Source: Hyphomicrobiales bacterium | GTDB taxonomy: Bacteria > Pseudomonadota > Alphaproteobacteria > Rhizobiales > Rhizobiaceae | Reading direction: 5' to 3' | DNA: 64,000 nucleotides | Assembly (NCBI GenBank): GCA_900472675.1 | Contig: UCJA01000016.1 | Span: 62,001 to 126,000, forward strand | Translations under genes and position numbers: made by a program | Shown: piece after piece, positions 18,647-28,045 of the stretch | How positions within the stretch are numbered: position 1 is the stretch's first letter | How the letters are laid out: the number at the start of each line of letters is the position of its first letter | The notes under the pieces: model-generated | The model's database searches: none | Seen by the model: only the letters and a program-made list of their open reading frames with translations | What the model was told of the DNA's origin: nothing

Positions 18647-19032
18647 GCGCGTTGAAGTGGCTTTCCCGGCAGGCGATCGAGATCATCCATACGGAGCAGC
18701 TTATCGCGCATGGAGGCCTTCGCGGCATCAAAGATGACAATGCACTGGAAGCGGCACTCGCTCGCCCGCTGAACAAGCATGCTTACGGGGAGGAGGATCT
18801 CTTCCGGCTCGCCGCGGCCTATCTGTACGGCTTTGCCCGAAACCACCCCTTTTCCGATGGAAACAAGCGCACGGCCTACCTCGCCGCCTTCACCTTCCTG
18901 GTCATCAATGGCTACCTGATCGAGGCTACGCAGGCAGAGGTGATCGAATTCGTCCTCGGTGTCGCCGCAGGCGAAATCGACGAGGATGGCGCGACCCGGT
19001 TTCTCCGGGATCACGCCGTTCCCTATCCCTGA
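18643..19032 (+). CDS. Doc-family (Fic fold) toxin
   Basis: A 129-residue death-on-curing protein. The Fic-type motif HPFSDGNKRTAY lies at residues 68-79; Doc of phage P1 uses this motif to phosphorylate elongation factor Tu. It starts at a GTG overlapping the antitoxin stop. The motif is intact, so the toxin is probably functional. Doc is more often paired with Phd; here its partner is of the AbrB/MazE fold. It converges with parC one base away. Confidence 0.9.
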   Translation: MSALKWLSRQAIEIIHTEQLIAHGGLRGIKDDNALEAALARPLNKHAYGEEDLFRLAAAYLYGFARNHPFSDGNKRTAYLAAFTFLVINGYLIEATQAEVIEFVLGVAAGEIDEDGATRFLRDHAVPYP

Positions 19033-21318
19033 TCAGCCGGCAAACTTGCCGCTACGCGGAAAGCCCTTCGGCACGCTGCGGCCGGCTGTCGCCCGATCCG
19101 CAATCCATTCCAAAAGCTCATCCTTGTTTCGCGTGAAGGCGCGACCGGCGCTGTCTTCCCAGTCAAGACCCTTGTCGATGGCAAAGCACTTGATGTCGGA
19201 CACGCCGCCATCCTTGTAGCGCTGCAGGCGAACACCCTTGCCGCGGTTCATCTCCGGCAGTTGCGCCAGCGGGAAAACGAGCATCTTGCGGTTCTCCCCG
19301 ACGACGGCCACATGATCGCCCGTCACCGGCACCACCAGTTTGGTCTCGTCTGGCATGGAGACATTCATGATCTGCTTGCCCTTGCGGGTGTTGGCGACCA
19401 TTTCGGATTCCGGAACGACGAAGCCGTAGCCGGCGGTCGAAGCGATCACCAGCTTGCGCTGCGCGTCATGCACGAAGGCCGTCAGGATGTCCTGGTCGTT
19501 GTCCATTTCGACCATGATGCGGATCGGCTCGCCGTGGCCGCGGCCGCCCGGCAGCTTGTCGGCACCTAATGTAAAGACCTTGCCGCCGGTGGTGACCAGC
19601 AGCAGCTTATCCGTGGTCTGGGCCGGGAAGGCCAGCCGCAGCGCATCGCCCTCCTTGAAGGTGAGCGCAACCGTATCGGCGATGTGCCCCTTGAGCGCGC
19701 GGATCCAGCCCTTCTGGGAAATGACGATGGTGACCGGCTCTTTTTCGATCATCGCCTGCTGGAGTGCCTCGATATCCGCATCCGGCGCATCGGCAAAGGT
19801 GGTCAAGCGTGCGAACGGCTTGCCGCGCCCCTTGGCGAAGGTCTTGCGAACCTCCTGGATCTGGTGCTCGACCACCTTCCACTGCTTGGAATCGGAGGCG
19901 AGCAGTGTTTCGATGTCACCCTTTTCCTTGGTCAGAGCGTCGAATTCCTTGCGGATCTCGAACTCTTCCAGCTTGCGCAGGTTTCGCAGCCGCATGTTGA
20001 GGATGGCTTCCGCCTGGGTGTCGGTGAGGTCCCACCGCGCGATCATCACCGGCTTCGGCTCGTCCTCCTCGCGGATGATGCGGATCACCTCGTCGAGGTT
20101 GAGGTAGGCGATCAGCAGGCCGCCGAGGATATCCAGCCGGCGCTCGATCGCCGCCAGGCGGAACCGCGAACGGCGGATCAGGACTTCCTTGCGGTGGGCC
20201 AGCCATTCGCTCAGCACCTCGTTGAGCGCCATGACCTTGGGCACGCGGCCCATGGACAGAACGTTCATGTTGAGCGGGAAACGGTTCTCCAGCTCCGACA
20301 GCTTGAAGATCGATTCCATCAGGATCGTCGGATCGACGCTGCGGCTCTTCGGCACGAGGATCAGCCGGACATCTTCCGCCGATTCGTCCCGTACGTCCTC
20401 GAGCAGCGGCAGGCGGCGGGCGTTCAGCAGTTCGGCCAGCTTCTCGATCAGCCGCGACTTCTGGACCTGGTAGGGGATTTCCGTGACGACGATCTGGTAG
20501 CCGCCACGGCCGAGATCCTCGACCTGCCAGCGGGCACGCACCCTGAAGCCGCCGCGGCCCGTCTTGTAGGCCTCGATCATGGAGGCGCGGCTGTCGATCA
20601 CGATGCCGCCGGTCGGGAAGTCTGGCCCCTCGATGCCGCCCCTGGCGGGATCGGCCGGATCGGCCATCAGATCCTCTACCGTCGCATCGGGGTGGCGGAT
20701 GAGGTGCAACGCCGCATCGCACAGCTCATGGGCATTGTGCGGCGGAATGGAAGTAGCCATGCCGACGGCGATGCCGGACGTGCCGTTGGCGAGCAGGTTC
20801 GGGAAGCTGCCCGGCATGACGACCGGTTCGCTGTCTTCCTCGTTGTAGGTGGGGCGGAAGTCCACCGCGTCCTGGTCGATGCCATCGAGCAGAAGGGCTG
20901 CGACCTCGGTCATGCGGGCTTCGGTGTATCGATAGGCCGCGGCGCCATCGCCGTCGATGTTGCCGAAGTTGCCCTGGCCATCGACGATCGGGTAGCGCTG
21001 GGAGAAATCCTGCGCGAGACGCACCAGCGCGTCATAGACCGATTGGTCGCCGTGCGGGTGGAACTTACCGATGACGTCACCGACGATACGGGCGCATTTC
21101 TTGAAGGCCGAGTTTGGCCTTATGCCCATTTCGCTCATCGCGTGGATGATGCGCCGGTGCACCGGCTTCAGGCCGTCGCGAACATCGGGCAGCGCCCGGT
21201 GCATGATGGTCGACAAGGCATAGGCGAGATAGCGCTCTTCCAGCGCGGCCTTGAGGTCCACCGCAACGATGTGATCGCCGCCGTCGCCGTCAGATGGTGG
21301 TGTCAGATTTTTTCCCAT
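19033..21318 (-). CDS. parC: DNA topoisomerase IV subunit A
   Basis: Catalytic subunit that decatenates daughter chromosomes with ParE. The 761-residue protein has the winged-helix/tower domain with the DNA-cleaving Tyr131 in AAYRYTEARM, and a C-terminal beta-pinwheel starting near residue 510. In the quinolone-binding segment HPHGDQSVYDAL, Gln92 stands where E. coli ParC has Ser80 and Asp96 where it has Glu84. The gene ends next to the Doc gene with no terminator visible between them. No parE in the window. Confidence 0.95.
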   Translation of the reverse strand: MGKNLTPPSDGDGGDHIVAVDLKAALEERYLAYALSTIMHRALPDVRDGLKPVHRRIIHAMSEMGIRPNSAFKKCARIVGDVIGKFHPHGDQSVYDALVRLAQDFSQRYPIVDGQGNFGNIDGDGAAAYRYTEARMTEVAALLLDGIDQDAVDFRPTYNEEDSEPVVMPGSFPNLLANGTSGIAVGMATSIPPHNAHELCDAALHLIRHPDATVEDLMADPADPARGGIEGPDFPTGGIVIDSRASMIEAYKTGRGGFRVRARWQVEDLGRGGYQIVVTEIPYQVQKSRLIEKLAELLNARRLPLLEDVRDESAEDVRLILVPKSRSVDPTILMESIFKLSELENRFPLNMNVLSMGRVPKVMALNEVLSEWLAHRKEVLIRRSRFRLAAIERRLDILGGLLIAYLNLDEVIRIIREEDEPKPVMIARWDLTDTQAEAILNMRLRNLRKLEEFEIRKEFDALTKEKGDIETLLASDSKQWKVVEHQIQEVRKTFAKGRGKPFARLTTFADAPDADIEALQQAMIEKEPVTIVISQKGWIRALKGHIADTVALTFKEGDALRLAFPAQTTDKLLLVTTGGKVFTLGADKLPGGRGHGEPIRIMVEMDNDQDILTAFVHDAQRKLVIASTAGYGFVVPESEMVANTRKGKQIMNVSMPDETKLVVPVTGDHVAVVGENRKMLVFPLAQLPEMNRGKGVRLQRYKDGGVSDIKCFAIDKGLDWEDSAGRAFTRNKDELLEWIADRATAGRSVPKGFPRSGKFAG

Positions 21319-21545
21319 GGCGCTTGACTAGCGGAAAGCCTGATTCCCGGCAAGAAAAGCTGCGGGACGCCCTGTGGATTAAGCTTTTCCAGACCTTATT
21401 TTTACCCGTTTCCGCAGCCAGATACTGCGTTGACCATGGCGGCTGAAGTTTTGCACAGGACGATGGACCTTTGCGCTTGCCCGTCTATAACTTGCGCAGA
21501 CGATAAAACACCGGGCTCGAGCAGCGCCCGCCAGGAGAACGACAC

Positions 21546-22733
21546 ATGCATTGCTCCATCAAGGCCCGCCCTCTTCTCGCCGGCGTGGCGCTGTTTGCCC
21601 TTGCCGGCCCAGCCTTCGCGCTGGACGGAAACGACCTGCTTGCCAAGATCAACAAGTCGCTGGAGATCCAGGGCGCTACGATCCAGGCCCAGTCGGTCGC
21701 AGTCGATGGCGCGAATGTGAAGCTGACCGGCGCCAAGGTCACGGCGAGCGGCGCTGCGGAGAATTTCCCAATCGGCACCGTCACGCTCGAGGGCGTCGAG
21801 GAGGATGCAGGCGCCTACACGATCGACAAGGTGATCTTCCCGAACGTCAACGCGTCGAAAGAAGGCAGCACGGTTTCGATCTCGGACATCAGCATCAGCG
21901 GCCTGTCTGTTCCGGCCGATGCCTCCACCGGCAGCTTCGATTCGCTGATGGTCTATGACGAGGCGCATGCGGGCCCGATGTCGGTCTCCGTCGACAACAA
22001 ACCGGTCTTCTCCGTTGCGGAAGCCAATGTCACGACCTCGCTCGCCGAGGACAATTCCGGCCTCGACTTCGACCTCAACCTGAAGGATGTAAAGGCAGAC
22101 CTCAGCGTCATCGAGGATCCGAAGTCGCGCGAAATGGTGTCCGATCTTGGCCTGACCTCGCTCAACGGCAAGGTCCTGGTGTCCGGCAGCTGGACGCAGA
22201 ACGACGGCACGATCGACGTCAAGGAATACTCGGTCGATTTCGACAAGGTCGGCCGGCTGAACCTTGCCTTCAGCCTCTCGGGCTACACGCTTGATTTCAT
22301 TCGCTCGGCTCAGGAGACGGCGAAGGCGATGGGCGCGAACCCGGACAAGCAGGAAGCGCAGCAGGCCGCCAATCTCGCGATGCTGGGGCTGATGCAGCGG
22401 CTGACCTTCAACAGCGCGCAAATCCGTTTCGAAGACGATGGCATCACCCAGCGGGCGTTGAGCTATGCCGGCAAGACGCAGGGCACGACGGGTGCGCAGA
22501 TGGCGCAGATGGTGAAGGCGATGACGCCGCTCATGCTGGCGCAGTACAACATCCCGGAACTGCAGAACATGCTGAGCACCGCCGTCAACACCTTCCTGGA
22601 CAAGCCGGGCACGCTGACGGTGGACGCCGTGCCGGCCAATCCTGTCCCCTTCCCAATGATCCTGGGTGCCGCCATGGGCGCTCCCAACACGCTGCCGAAG
22701 GTGCTTGGCGTAAAGGTCTCGGCCAACGACTGA
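21546..22733 (+). CDS. secreted protein of unknown function
   Basis: A 395-residue protein with a signal peptide (hydrophobic core LLAGVALFALAG, cleavage after PAFA at about residue 25). The mature part is rich in beta-strand-type repeats with Val, Ser, Gly and Asp (GTVTLEGVEEDAGAYTIDKV, ISDISISGLSVP), followed by a helical segment with many Met and Gln near 250-330. I do not recognise a family; a periplasmic or surface location is inferred. The ATG follows GGAGAAC. The gene stands alone, ending before a very strong terminator. Confidence 0.8.
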   Translation: MHCSIKARPLLAGVALFALAGPAFALDGNDLLAKINKSLEIQGATIQAQSVAVDGANVKLTGAKVTASGAAENFPIGTVTLEGVEEDAGAYTIDKVIFPNVNASKEGSTVSISDISISGLSVPADASTGSFDSLMVYDEAHAGPMSVSVDNKPVFSVAEANVTTSLAEDNSGLDFDLNLKDVKADLSVIEDPKSREMVSDLGLTSLNGKVLVSGSWTQNDGTIDVKEYSVDFDKVGRLNLAFSLSGYTLDFIRSAQETAKAMGANPDKQEAQQAANLAMLGLMQRLTFNSAQIRFEDDGITQRALSYAGKTQGTTGAQMAQMVKAMTPLMLAQYNIPELQNMLSTAVNTFLDKPGTLTVDAVPANPVPFPMILGAAMGAPNTLPKVLGVKVSAND

Positions 22734-22751
22734 GGTCCGCAAGAGGACGTG

Positions 22752-22786
22752 AAAAAGCCCCGGCGATGCGATCGCCGGGGCTTTTT
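22752..22786. terminator. bidirectional terminator
   Basis: Perfect 16-bp stem (22752-22767, 22771-22786) with a GCG loop, A-run on the left and T-run on the right, between the secreted unknown protein gene and the DUF1236 gene. Confidence 0.95.
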
Positions 22787-22806
22787 CTTTTAGGATCTAA
22801 CGAAGA

Positions 22807-23145
22807 CTAGTCGAGGACCTGGATGACCTGGCGGGTCTGCGGATCGACGATCACGCGGCGTTCGTTGACGACGGTGTAGCCGTAGGAGTCATAACCCTGC
22901 ACCGGACGAACCTGGACGGTCTCCGGCAGCACGCGGCCAACCAGGACATCGCCTTCGTACGGCACGGAATCGACTGGCTGCTGCTCCATCACATAGGTAC
23001 GCACTTCGCCCGGCATGACGACTGTACGCTGTTCGGTGACGACCGGAGCGGGTGCGGGCTCCTGAATGATGACAGTGCTCTGGGCCAGAGCGGCGCCGCT
23101 CATGGCGATGAAAGCTGCCGAGGTGGCGATAATGATCTTGCGCAT
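22807..23145 (-). CDS. DUF1236 family secreted protein
   Basis: A 112-residue exported protein with a signal peptide (MRKIIIATSAAFIAMSGAALA) and a mature chain whose C-terminal half has the DUF1236 pattern VNERRVIVDPQTRQVIQVL. These small proteins are frequent in rhizobia; the function is unknown. The ATG at 23145 was chosen because it begins the signal peptide; the longer upstream reading is not secretory. Confidence 0.85.
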   Translation of the reverse strand: MRKIIIATSAAFIAMSGAALAQSTVIIQEPAPAPVVTEQRTVVMPGEVRTYVMEQQPVDSVPYEGDVLVGRVLPETVQVRPVQGYDSYGYTVVNERRVIVDPQTRQVIQVLD

Positions 23146-23289
23146 ATTGGTTCTCCGTATGCTTAGCTGCCGTGACAACACCACCGGAGAGAATTTGTTC
23201 CGCGCGTTACACGGCGACGGTTGCATCTGATCTGCCACCGGCCGCGAAATACAGCCCGTTCTATTTCCCGCGTCTTGCCCGCACCGAAC

Positions 23290-23318
23290 AAAAAAAGCCC
23301 GGCACTGGGCCGGGCTTT
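23290..23318 (-). terminator. terminator of aspS
   Basis: Ten-bp stem (23318-23309 with 23303-23294) and a run of Us on the minus strand, 24 nt past the aspS stop. Confidence 0.9.
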
Positions 23319-23341
23319 GGACAATCCAAGAAGAAGGACGA

Positions 23342-25132
23342 TCAGTCCTTCTTCATCGGCGGCATGACGCGCAGCGACAGTTCCATCAACTGCTTCGGCG
23401 ACGCCGGCGACGGCGCGTTCATCAGGAGATCCTGCGCCTGCTGGTTCATCGGGAACAGCGTGATCTCCCGCAGGTTCTTGGCGCCCAGCAGCAGCATGAC
23501 GACGCGGTCGATGCCGAATGCGCAGCCGCCGTGCGGAGGAGCACCGTACTGGAACGCACGGTACATGCCGCCGAACCGCTCCTCGACATCCGTCTGGCTC
23601 AAGCCCACCAGTTCGAAGGCCTTGACCATGGCTTCCGGCGACTGGTTACGGATCGAGCCCGAGGCGATTTCGAATCCGTTGCAGACTGCATCGTACTGGT
23701 AGGCCTTGAGCGACAGCGGATCCTGGGTCTTCAGCGCTTCCAGACCACCCTGCGGCATGGAGAAGGGGTTGTGGGCGAAGTCGACCTTCTTGTCTTCATC
23801 GCTCCATTCGTAGAACGGGAAGTCGATGATCCAGCAGAGATCGAAGCGATCGCGATCGACGAGGTTGAGGTCTTCGCCCGCCTTGGTGCGGGCTTCGCCT
23901 GCAAACTTGTAGAACTTGGCCGGTTCACCGGCGACGAAGAAGCAGGCATCGCCCGCTTCAAGTCCTAGCTGGACGCGCAGCGCTTCGGTGCGCTCTTCAC
24001 CGATGTTCTTGGCAAGCGGACCGGAGCCGACGACCTTGCCGTCCTCTTCCTTCCAGAAGATGTAGCCGAGGCCCGGCTGGCCGAGGCCTTGCGCCCAGGC
24101 GTTCATGCGGTCGCAGAAGGCGCGCGAACCACCGGTCTTGGCCGGGATCGCCCATACTTCAACCTTGGGGTTGGAGGCGATCATGCCGGCAAACACCTTG
24201 AAGCCGGAGCCGGCAAAATGCTCGGTGACGGCCTGCATCTCGATCGGGTTGCGCAGGTCCGGCTTGTCGGAGCCGTACTTGCGGATCGCGACGTCGTAAG
24301 GGATGCGCGGCCAGTCCTTGGTGACAGGCTTGCCTTCGGCAAAGGTCTCGAAGACCGAGGTCATGATCGGGGCCATCGTATCCCAGACGTCTTCCTGGGT
24401 GACGAAGCTCATTTCCAGGTCGAGCTGGTAGAATTCGCCCGGCAGGCGGTCGGCGCGCGGGTCTTCGTCGCGGAAACAAGGGGCGATCTGGAAGTAGCGG
24501 TCGAAACCAGCCACCATAAGCAGCTGCTTGTACTGCTGCGGCGCCTGCGGCAGCGCAAAGAAGGTGCCGGGATGGATGCGCGACGGCACGAGGAAGTCGC
24601 GTGCGCCTTCCGGCGACGAAGCGGTCAGGATCGGCGTCGTGTATTCGCCGAAGCCCGCCTGCGTCATGCGGTTGCGGATGTCGGAGATGATCTGGCTGCG
24701 CTTGACGATGTTCTTGTGCAGCGTGTCGCGGCGCAGGTCGAGGAAGCGATACTTGAGACGGATATCTTCCGGATAGTCGGGCTCACCGAACACCGGCAGC
24801 GGCAGTTCCTTGGCTTCCGACAGGATCTCAATTTCCTGGGCGTAGAGTTCGATCTCGCCGGTCGCCATAGCCTTGTTGACGGTTTCATCTGCACGCGCCT
24901 TGACGGTACCATCGATGCGGATGACCCATTCGCCGCGCACGGTCTCGGCCGTCTTGAAGGCAGGGCTGTCGGGATCGACGACGATTTGCGTCATGCCGTA
25001 GTGGTCGCGCAGATCGATGAAAAGCAGGCCGCCATGGTCGCGGACACGGTGAACCCAGCCGGAGATGCGGACTTGGGAACCGACATCCGACTGGCGAAGG
25101 GCGGCACAGGTGTGGCTGCGGTAACGATGCAT
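23342..25132 (-). CDS. aspS: aspartyl-tRNA synthetase
   Basis: Class II synthetase that charges tRNA-Asp; alphaproteobacterial forms of this bacterial type often also mischarge tRNA-Asn for GatCAB. The 596-residue protein has the OB-fold anticodon domain (residues 1-110, GWVHRVRDHGGLLFIDLRD), class II motif 2 with CFRDEDPRADR, the bacterial GAD insertion in the middle and motif 3 GCAFGIDRVVMLLLG near the end. The ATG at 25132 begins MHRYRSHTCAALR, the conserved family start; a longer in-frame reading was rejected. Confidence 0.97.
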   Translation of the reverse strand: MHRYRSHTCAALRQSDVGSQVRISGWVHRVRDHGGLLFIDLRDHYGMTQIVVDPDSPAFKTAETVRGEWVIRIDGTVKARADETVNKAMATGEIELYAQEIEILSEAKELPLPVFGEPDYPEDIRLKYRFLDLRRDTLHKNIVKRSQIISDIRNRMTQAGFGEYTTPILTASSPEGARDFLVPSRIHPGTFFALPQAPQQYKQLLMVAGFDRYFQIAPCFRDEDPRADRLPGEFYQLDLEMSFVTQEDVWDTMAPIMTSVFETFAEGKPVTKDWPRIPYDVAIRKYGSDKPDLRNPIEMQAVTEHFAGSGFKVFAGMIASNPKVEVWAIPAKTGGSRAFCDRMNAWAQGLGQPGLGYIFWKEEDGKVVGSGPLAKNIGEERTEALRVQLGLEAGDACFFVAGEPAKFYKFAGEARTKAGEDLNLVDRDRFDLCWIIDFPFYEWSDEDKKVDFAHNPFSMPQGGLEALKTQDPLSLKAYQYDAVCNGFEIASGSIRNQSPEAMVKAFELVGLSQTDVEERFGGMYRAFQYGAPPHGGCAFGIDRVVMLLLGAKNLREITLFPMNQQAQDLLMNAPSPASPKQLMELSLRVMPPMKKD

Positions 25133-25343
25133 TTCTTTATCCTGGACTGAGGCGCGTGGCCGCTTTCGGCGCGCTGGGCGCTGCCTTCCGGCCGCTTGTA
25201 AAATCGGCGCGACAAGCGCATGGCGCACCCGATTTGTCAAGGGTTCGGGGACCCCTTGGATCAAGCAGCTCTCGGCGCATCCCGCCTTTTCAGCGACAAC
25301 CTAGCCTGTCTGCCGGTCGTTCAGCTTGGCCAGCGCCGCTCCT

Positions 25344-26243
25344 CTACCACAGGACATTCTCGACGGGCTGGACAGGTTTTGTCGACCCGACCCTGCCGAT
25401 GAGCTGTTCCAGATCAATTTGGATGGTGCGGGTAATCGATGTCAGCGGGACATCGTGCGCCCGGTTGGCGAAGGGATCCTGAAGGTCGGCGCCGATGCGA
25501 TCCATGGCCAGCAGCATGAAGCCCACGGCGGTCGATGCGAGTGGCGTGAAGATGGTCAGGCTGTCGACCAGACCGACCGGCAGCAGGATGCAGAAGACGT
25601 GCACGAACAGGGTCGGGAAGTAGGCATATTCGCGTGGCAGCGGCGTGTTCTTGATACGCTCCATGCCGCCTTGCGCGTTGCTCATATCGACAAGAAGGCT
25701 CTCGATCTGGACGCGCTTGAAAGGATCGAGCCAGCCGCGCATTTCCGCTTCCGACAGCATTGCCGCGGTGCGGTTGAGTATCGCGTTCGGTACGTTGGAG
25801 AAGGTCTTCAACTGCACGACTTCCTCCGCACGCAGAAAGTCCTCAAGCTCTTCGCAGTGGGGCTGGTTGCGCAGGTGGCAACGCAGCGCATGCACATAGG
25901 CGATCTGGCGAAGCACCAGGTCATGGCGCAGGCGCTCGCTCTCCGCTTTGCCGCCGATCAGGTGTGTCACTTCGCGGCCATAGGATCGCGACGCATTGAC
26001 CATCGCGCCCCAGAGCGTGCGACCCTCCCACCAGCGATGATAGGAATTGTTGTTGCGAAAACCCAGGAAGAGCGCGAGCGCCGAACCCAAAAGGCTCATC
26101 GGCAGGACCGGCAGATTGAGCCATGGATGCGGGAGATAGACGTAGGTCAGCGTGACGACGATGTCCCAGAAAAACAGGAGTGCCAGCGGCCATCCGATGT
26201 AGCCAAGCATCCGGTGCAGTCGTGCTGACTGGGGCAGGACCAT
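25344..26243 (-). CDS. bestrophin-family membrane protein (UPF0187)
   Basis: A 299-residue inner-membrane protein of the bacterial bestrophin family, which form pentameric anion or cation channels. Recognisable features are GSALALFLGFRNNNSYHRWWEGR near residues 53-75, FPTLFVHVFCILLPVGLVDS around 210, and the acidic gate-proximal ADLQDPFANRAHDVPL near the C-terminus. It is a single gene between aspS and a TetR-type regulator, with about 105 nt upstream. Confidence 0.9.
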   Translation of the reverse strand: MVLPQSARLHRMLGYIGWPLALLFFWDIVVTLTYVYLPHPWLNLPVLPMSLLGSALALFLGFRNNNSYHRWWEGRTLWGAMVNASRSYGREVTHLIGGKAESERLRHDLVLRQIAYVHALRCHLRNQPHCEELEDFLRAEEVVQLKTFSNVPNAILNRTAAMLSEAEMRGWLDPFKRVQIESLLVDMSNAQGGMERIKNTPLPREYAYFPTLFVHVFCILLPVGLVDSLTIFTPLASTAVGFMLLAMDRIGADLQDPFANRAHDVPLTSITRTIQIDLEQLIGRVGSTKPVQPVENVLW

Positions 26244-26348
26244 GAAAATGCTTCCTCTTTTGCTGCAACACGGACGAATCTATTTGCTGTTGCAATGCAG
26301 CATTTTCGAGGTGCAACGCACCATTGCAGATCTCCGCGGGACACCTCG

Positions 26349-26939
26349 CTAATCGGGCAGGAGCAGCGCGGTGAGATCGAGCGCCGGACTGTCAGGTGCT
26401 CCATTGATCGGCAGTTTGTTGTCGATCACCAGATGCGCATGGCCATGGACCTGCGACCAGACGAGCTGTTCCACCGAAGCGCGACCTAGCTCCGTATCGA
26501 GACCGAGCCTTATCGCCACCGGCCGGCTGATCTCGCCCAGCACGGCAAGGCCCGGCGCCCCCGCCTGCGCCAGTGCCGGATCGGACCAATCGAGCAGGTT
26601 GGCATTGAACATCAGCCGGAACAGGTGCGGGTGGGCGGTCGCAAAGGCAAGATAGCCGGCAAAAGCGGCGCGCATCTGCGGTGCGGGGCTGAAGTCTGAG
26701 GCGGCCATCTCTCGGCGCATGGATGTTTCGAACAGGCGAAACCCCTCGCCCGCCATGGCATTCAGCAGATGCTTCAGCGTCGGAAAATGATGCTCGGGTG
26801 CGGCATGCGAGACGCCGACGCGGGCGGCAATCTTGCGCAGCGATATCCCCTCGAGACCGACCTCCTCCAGCATGGCGAGGCCCGCGTCCAGAAGGGCCTG
26901 CCTCAGATCGCCGTGATGATAGTTTTTCTGCCGGGCCAT
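26349..26939 (-). CDS. TetR/AcrR-family transcriptional regulator
   Basis: A 196-residue regulator with the TetR helix-turn-helix in residues 1-60 (KNYHHGDLRQALLDAGLAML, then SLRKIAARVGVSHAAPEHHF) and a ligand-binding C-terminal half. It is divergent from the membrane-protein gene at 27065, and a 7-bp inverted repeat lies between them, so it probably represses that gene and itself. The start at 26939 follows GGAGGG. The ligand is unknown. Confidence 0.9.
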   Translation of the reverse strand: MARQKNYHHGDLRQALLDAGLAMLEEVGLEGISLRKIAARVGVSHAAPEHHFPTLKHLLNAMAGEGFRLFETSMRREMAASDFSPAPQMRAAFAGYLAFATAHPHLFRLMFNANLLDWSDPALAQAGAPGLAVLGEISRPVAIRLGLDTELGRASVEQLVWSQVHGHAHLVIDNKLPINGAPDSPALDLTALLLPD

Positions 26940-26967
26940 GACCCTCCATAGCGCGGGCCAAGGCTTG

Positions 26968-26990
26968 CTGTCAAAATGCGATCTTGACAG
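26968..26990. promoter_or_regulatory. candidate TetR operator and promoter
   Basis: CTGTCAA-N9-TTGACAG inverted repeat. Its right arm contains TTGACA, a perfect -35 box for the plus-strand gene with TAGATC after 21 nt, near a second palindrome GATCTAGATC (27007-27016). Confidence 0.55.
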
Positions 26991-27064
26991 CGTCAACATC
27001 GTCTGCGATCTAGATCTTGTCACTGCCAACTTCAGACGCGCTGGTCGTCAGAAAGCCGCAAGCC

Positions 27065-27916
27065 ATGAACCTCCTCTTCAATGAATCGACGACGCTCATG
27101 CGAGGCTTGGGTCTCACCGGTTCCTCTGGCCTTTCAAGCGCCCAGCGCCTTTTGGTTTTTGCGATCGGCCTGCAGGTGGCGCTCGCGCTGCCGAGCCTTG
27201 CTGCCCTGATGCTGGACGACCGATTGCTCAACGGCGTCAGCGTCTGGAGCAAGCCGCTCAAGTTTCAGGCGTCGCTCACCATGATGCTCGGCACCATGCT
27301 TCTCCTGCTACCGCTGATCGAGACCACGGTGCGGGAGGGTTGGGGCGTCTGGCTGGCCTGCCTCGTCGCCTGCGTGACCGCGAGCGGAGAAGTTCTCTAC
27401 ATCACCCTGCAGGCGGCGCGCGGACGCGCCTCGCATTTCAACGCCGAGACATCCATCGAGGCCCTCGCCTACGGGCTGATGGGGATCGCGGCGGTGCTGC
27501 TCGTTCTTTCAAGCCTCGCCATCGGTCTGACCATCCTCTTGAAGCCGGCACCGGATGCGCCGGCGGGGTTCACCCTCGGAGGCGCCTGGGGCCTCATCCT
27601 CGGAAGCCTGCTGACGCTTTTTACCGCGCTTGCGCTTGGCAGCGGCCAGATCGCCGGTCCCGGCCACTGGGTCGGCGGGATCAGGACCGATGCCGGCGGC
27701 CTGTTCCTGCTCGGCTGGTCTCGCAGCGGCGGCGATCTCAGGGTCCCGCATTTCTTTGCCACCCACATCATGCAGGCGCTGCCGATCGCCGGTCTTCTCC
27801 TCGACCTTTTGGCACCGCGGCTGGTGTTGAGCGGGCTTATCGCCGCCAGCATGGGGAGCGTCGCGGTGGTGGCAGTCACGTTTTCCCAGGCGGTTTCGGG
27901 ACGCCCGTTCTTCTAG
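27065..27916 (+). CDS. multi-pass membrane protein of unknown function
   Basis: A 283-residue inner-membrane protein with seven to eight predicted hydrophobic helices, for example LLVFAIGLQVALALPSLAAL and LTMMLGTMLLLLPLI. I do not recognise the family. A conserved-looking loop WSKPLKFQASLTM and the short motif GSGQIAGPGHWVGG are notable. Its divergent TetR regulator suggests inducible expression in response to a small molecule. A TTG at 27017 could extend it by 16 residues; the ATG was preferred. Confidence 0.75.
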   Translation: MNLLFNESTTLMRGLGLTGSSGLSSAQRLLVFAIGLQVALALPSLAALMLDDRLLNGVSVWSKPLKFQASLTMMLGTMLLLLPLIETTVREGWGVWLACLVACVTASGEVLYITLQAARGRASHFNAETSIEALAYGLMGIAAVLLVLSSLAIGLTILLKPAPDAPAGFTLGGAWGLILGSLLTLFTALALGSGQIAGPGHWVGGIRTDAGGLFLLGWSRSGGDLRVPHFFATHIMQALPIAGLLLDLLAPRLVLSGLIAASMGSVAVVAVTFSQAVSGRPFF

Positions 27917-28045
27917 GTCCGTGCGGCCTGTTCCCGCGCTTACATTCATCAGCGCCCGCGTGATAATGCAGCAAGACAAGCGGCCGTGAATCTGTCTTTG
28001 TGGGGACCACGCCTCCTGGCCTGACCTTCCCCTGCAAAGCATCTC

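Noticed and set aside
21373..21381. DnaA-box-like TGTGGATTA upstream of parC
   Set aside because: A single one-mismatch copy with no cluster and no origin-type genes around it.
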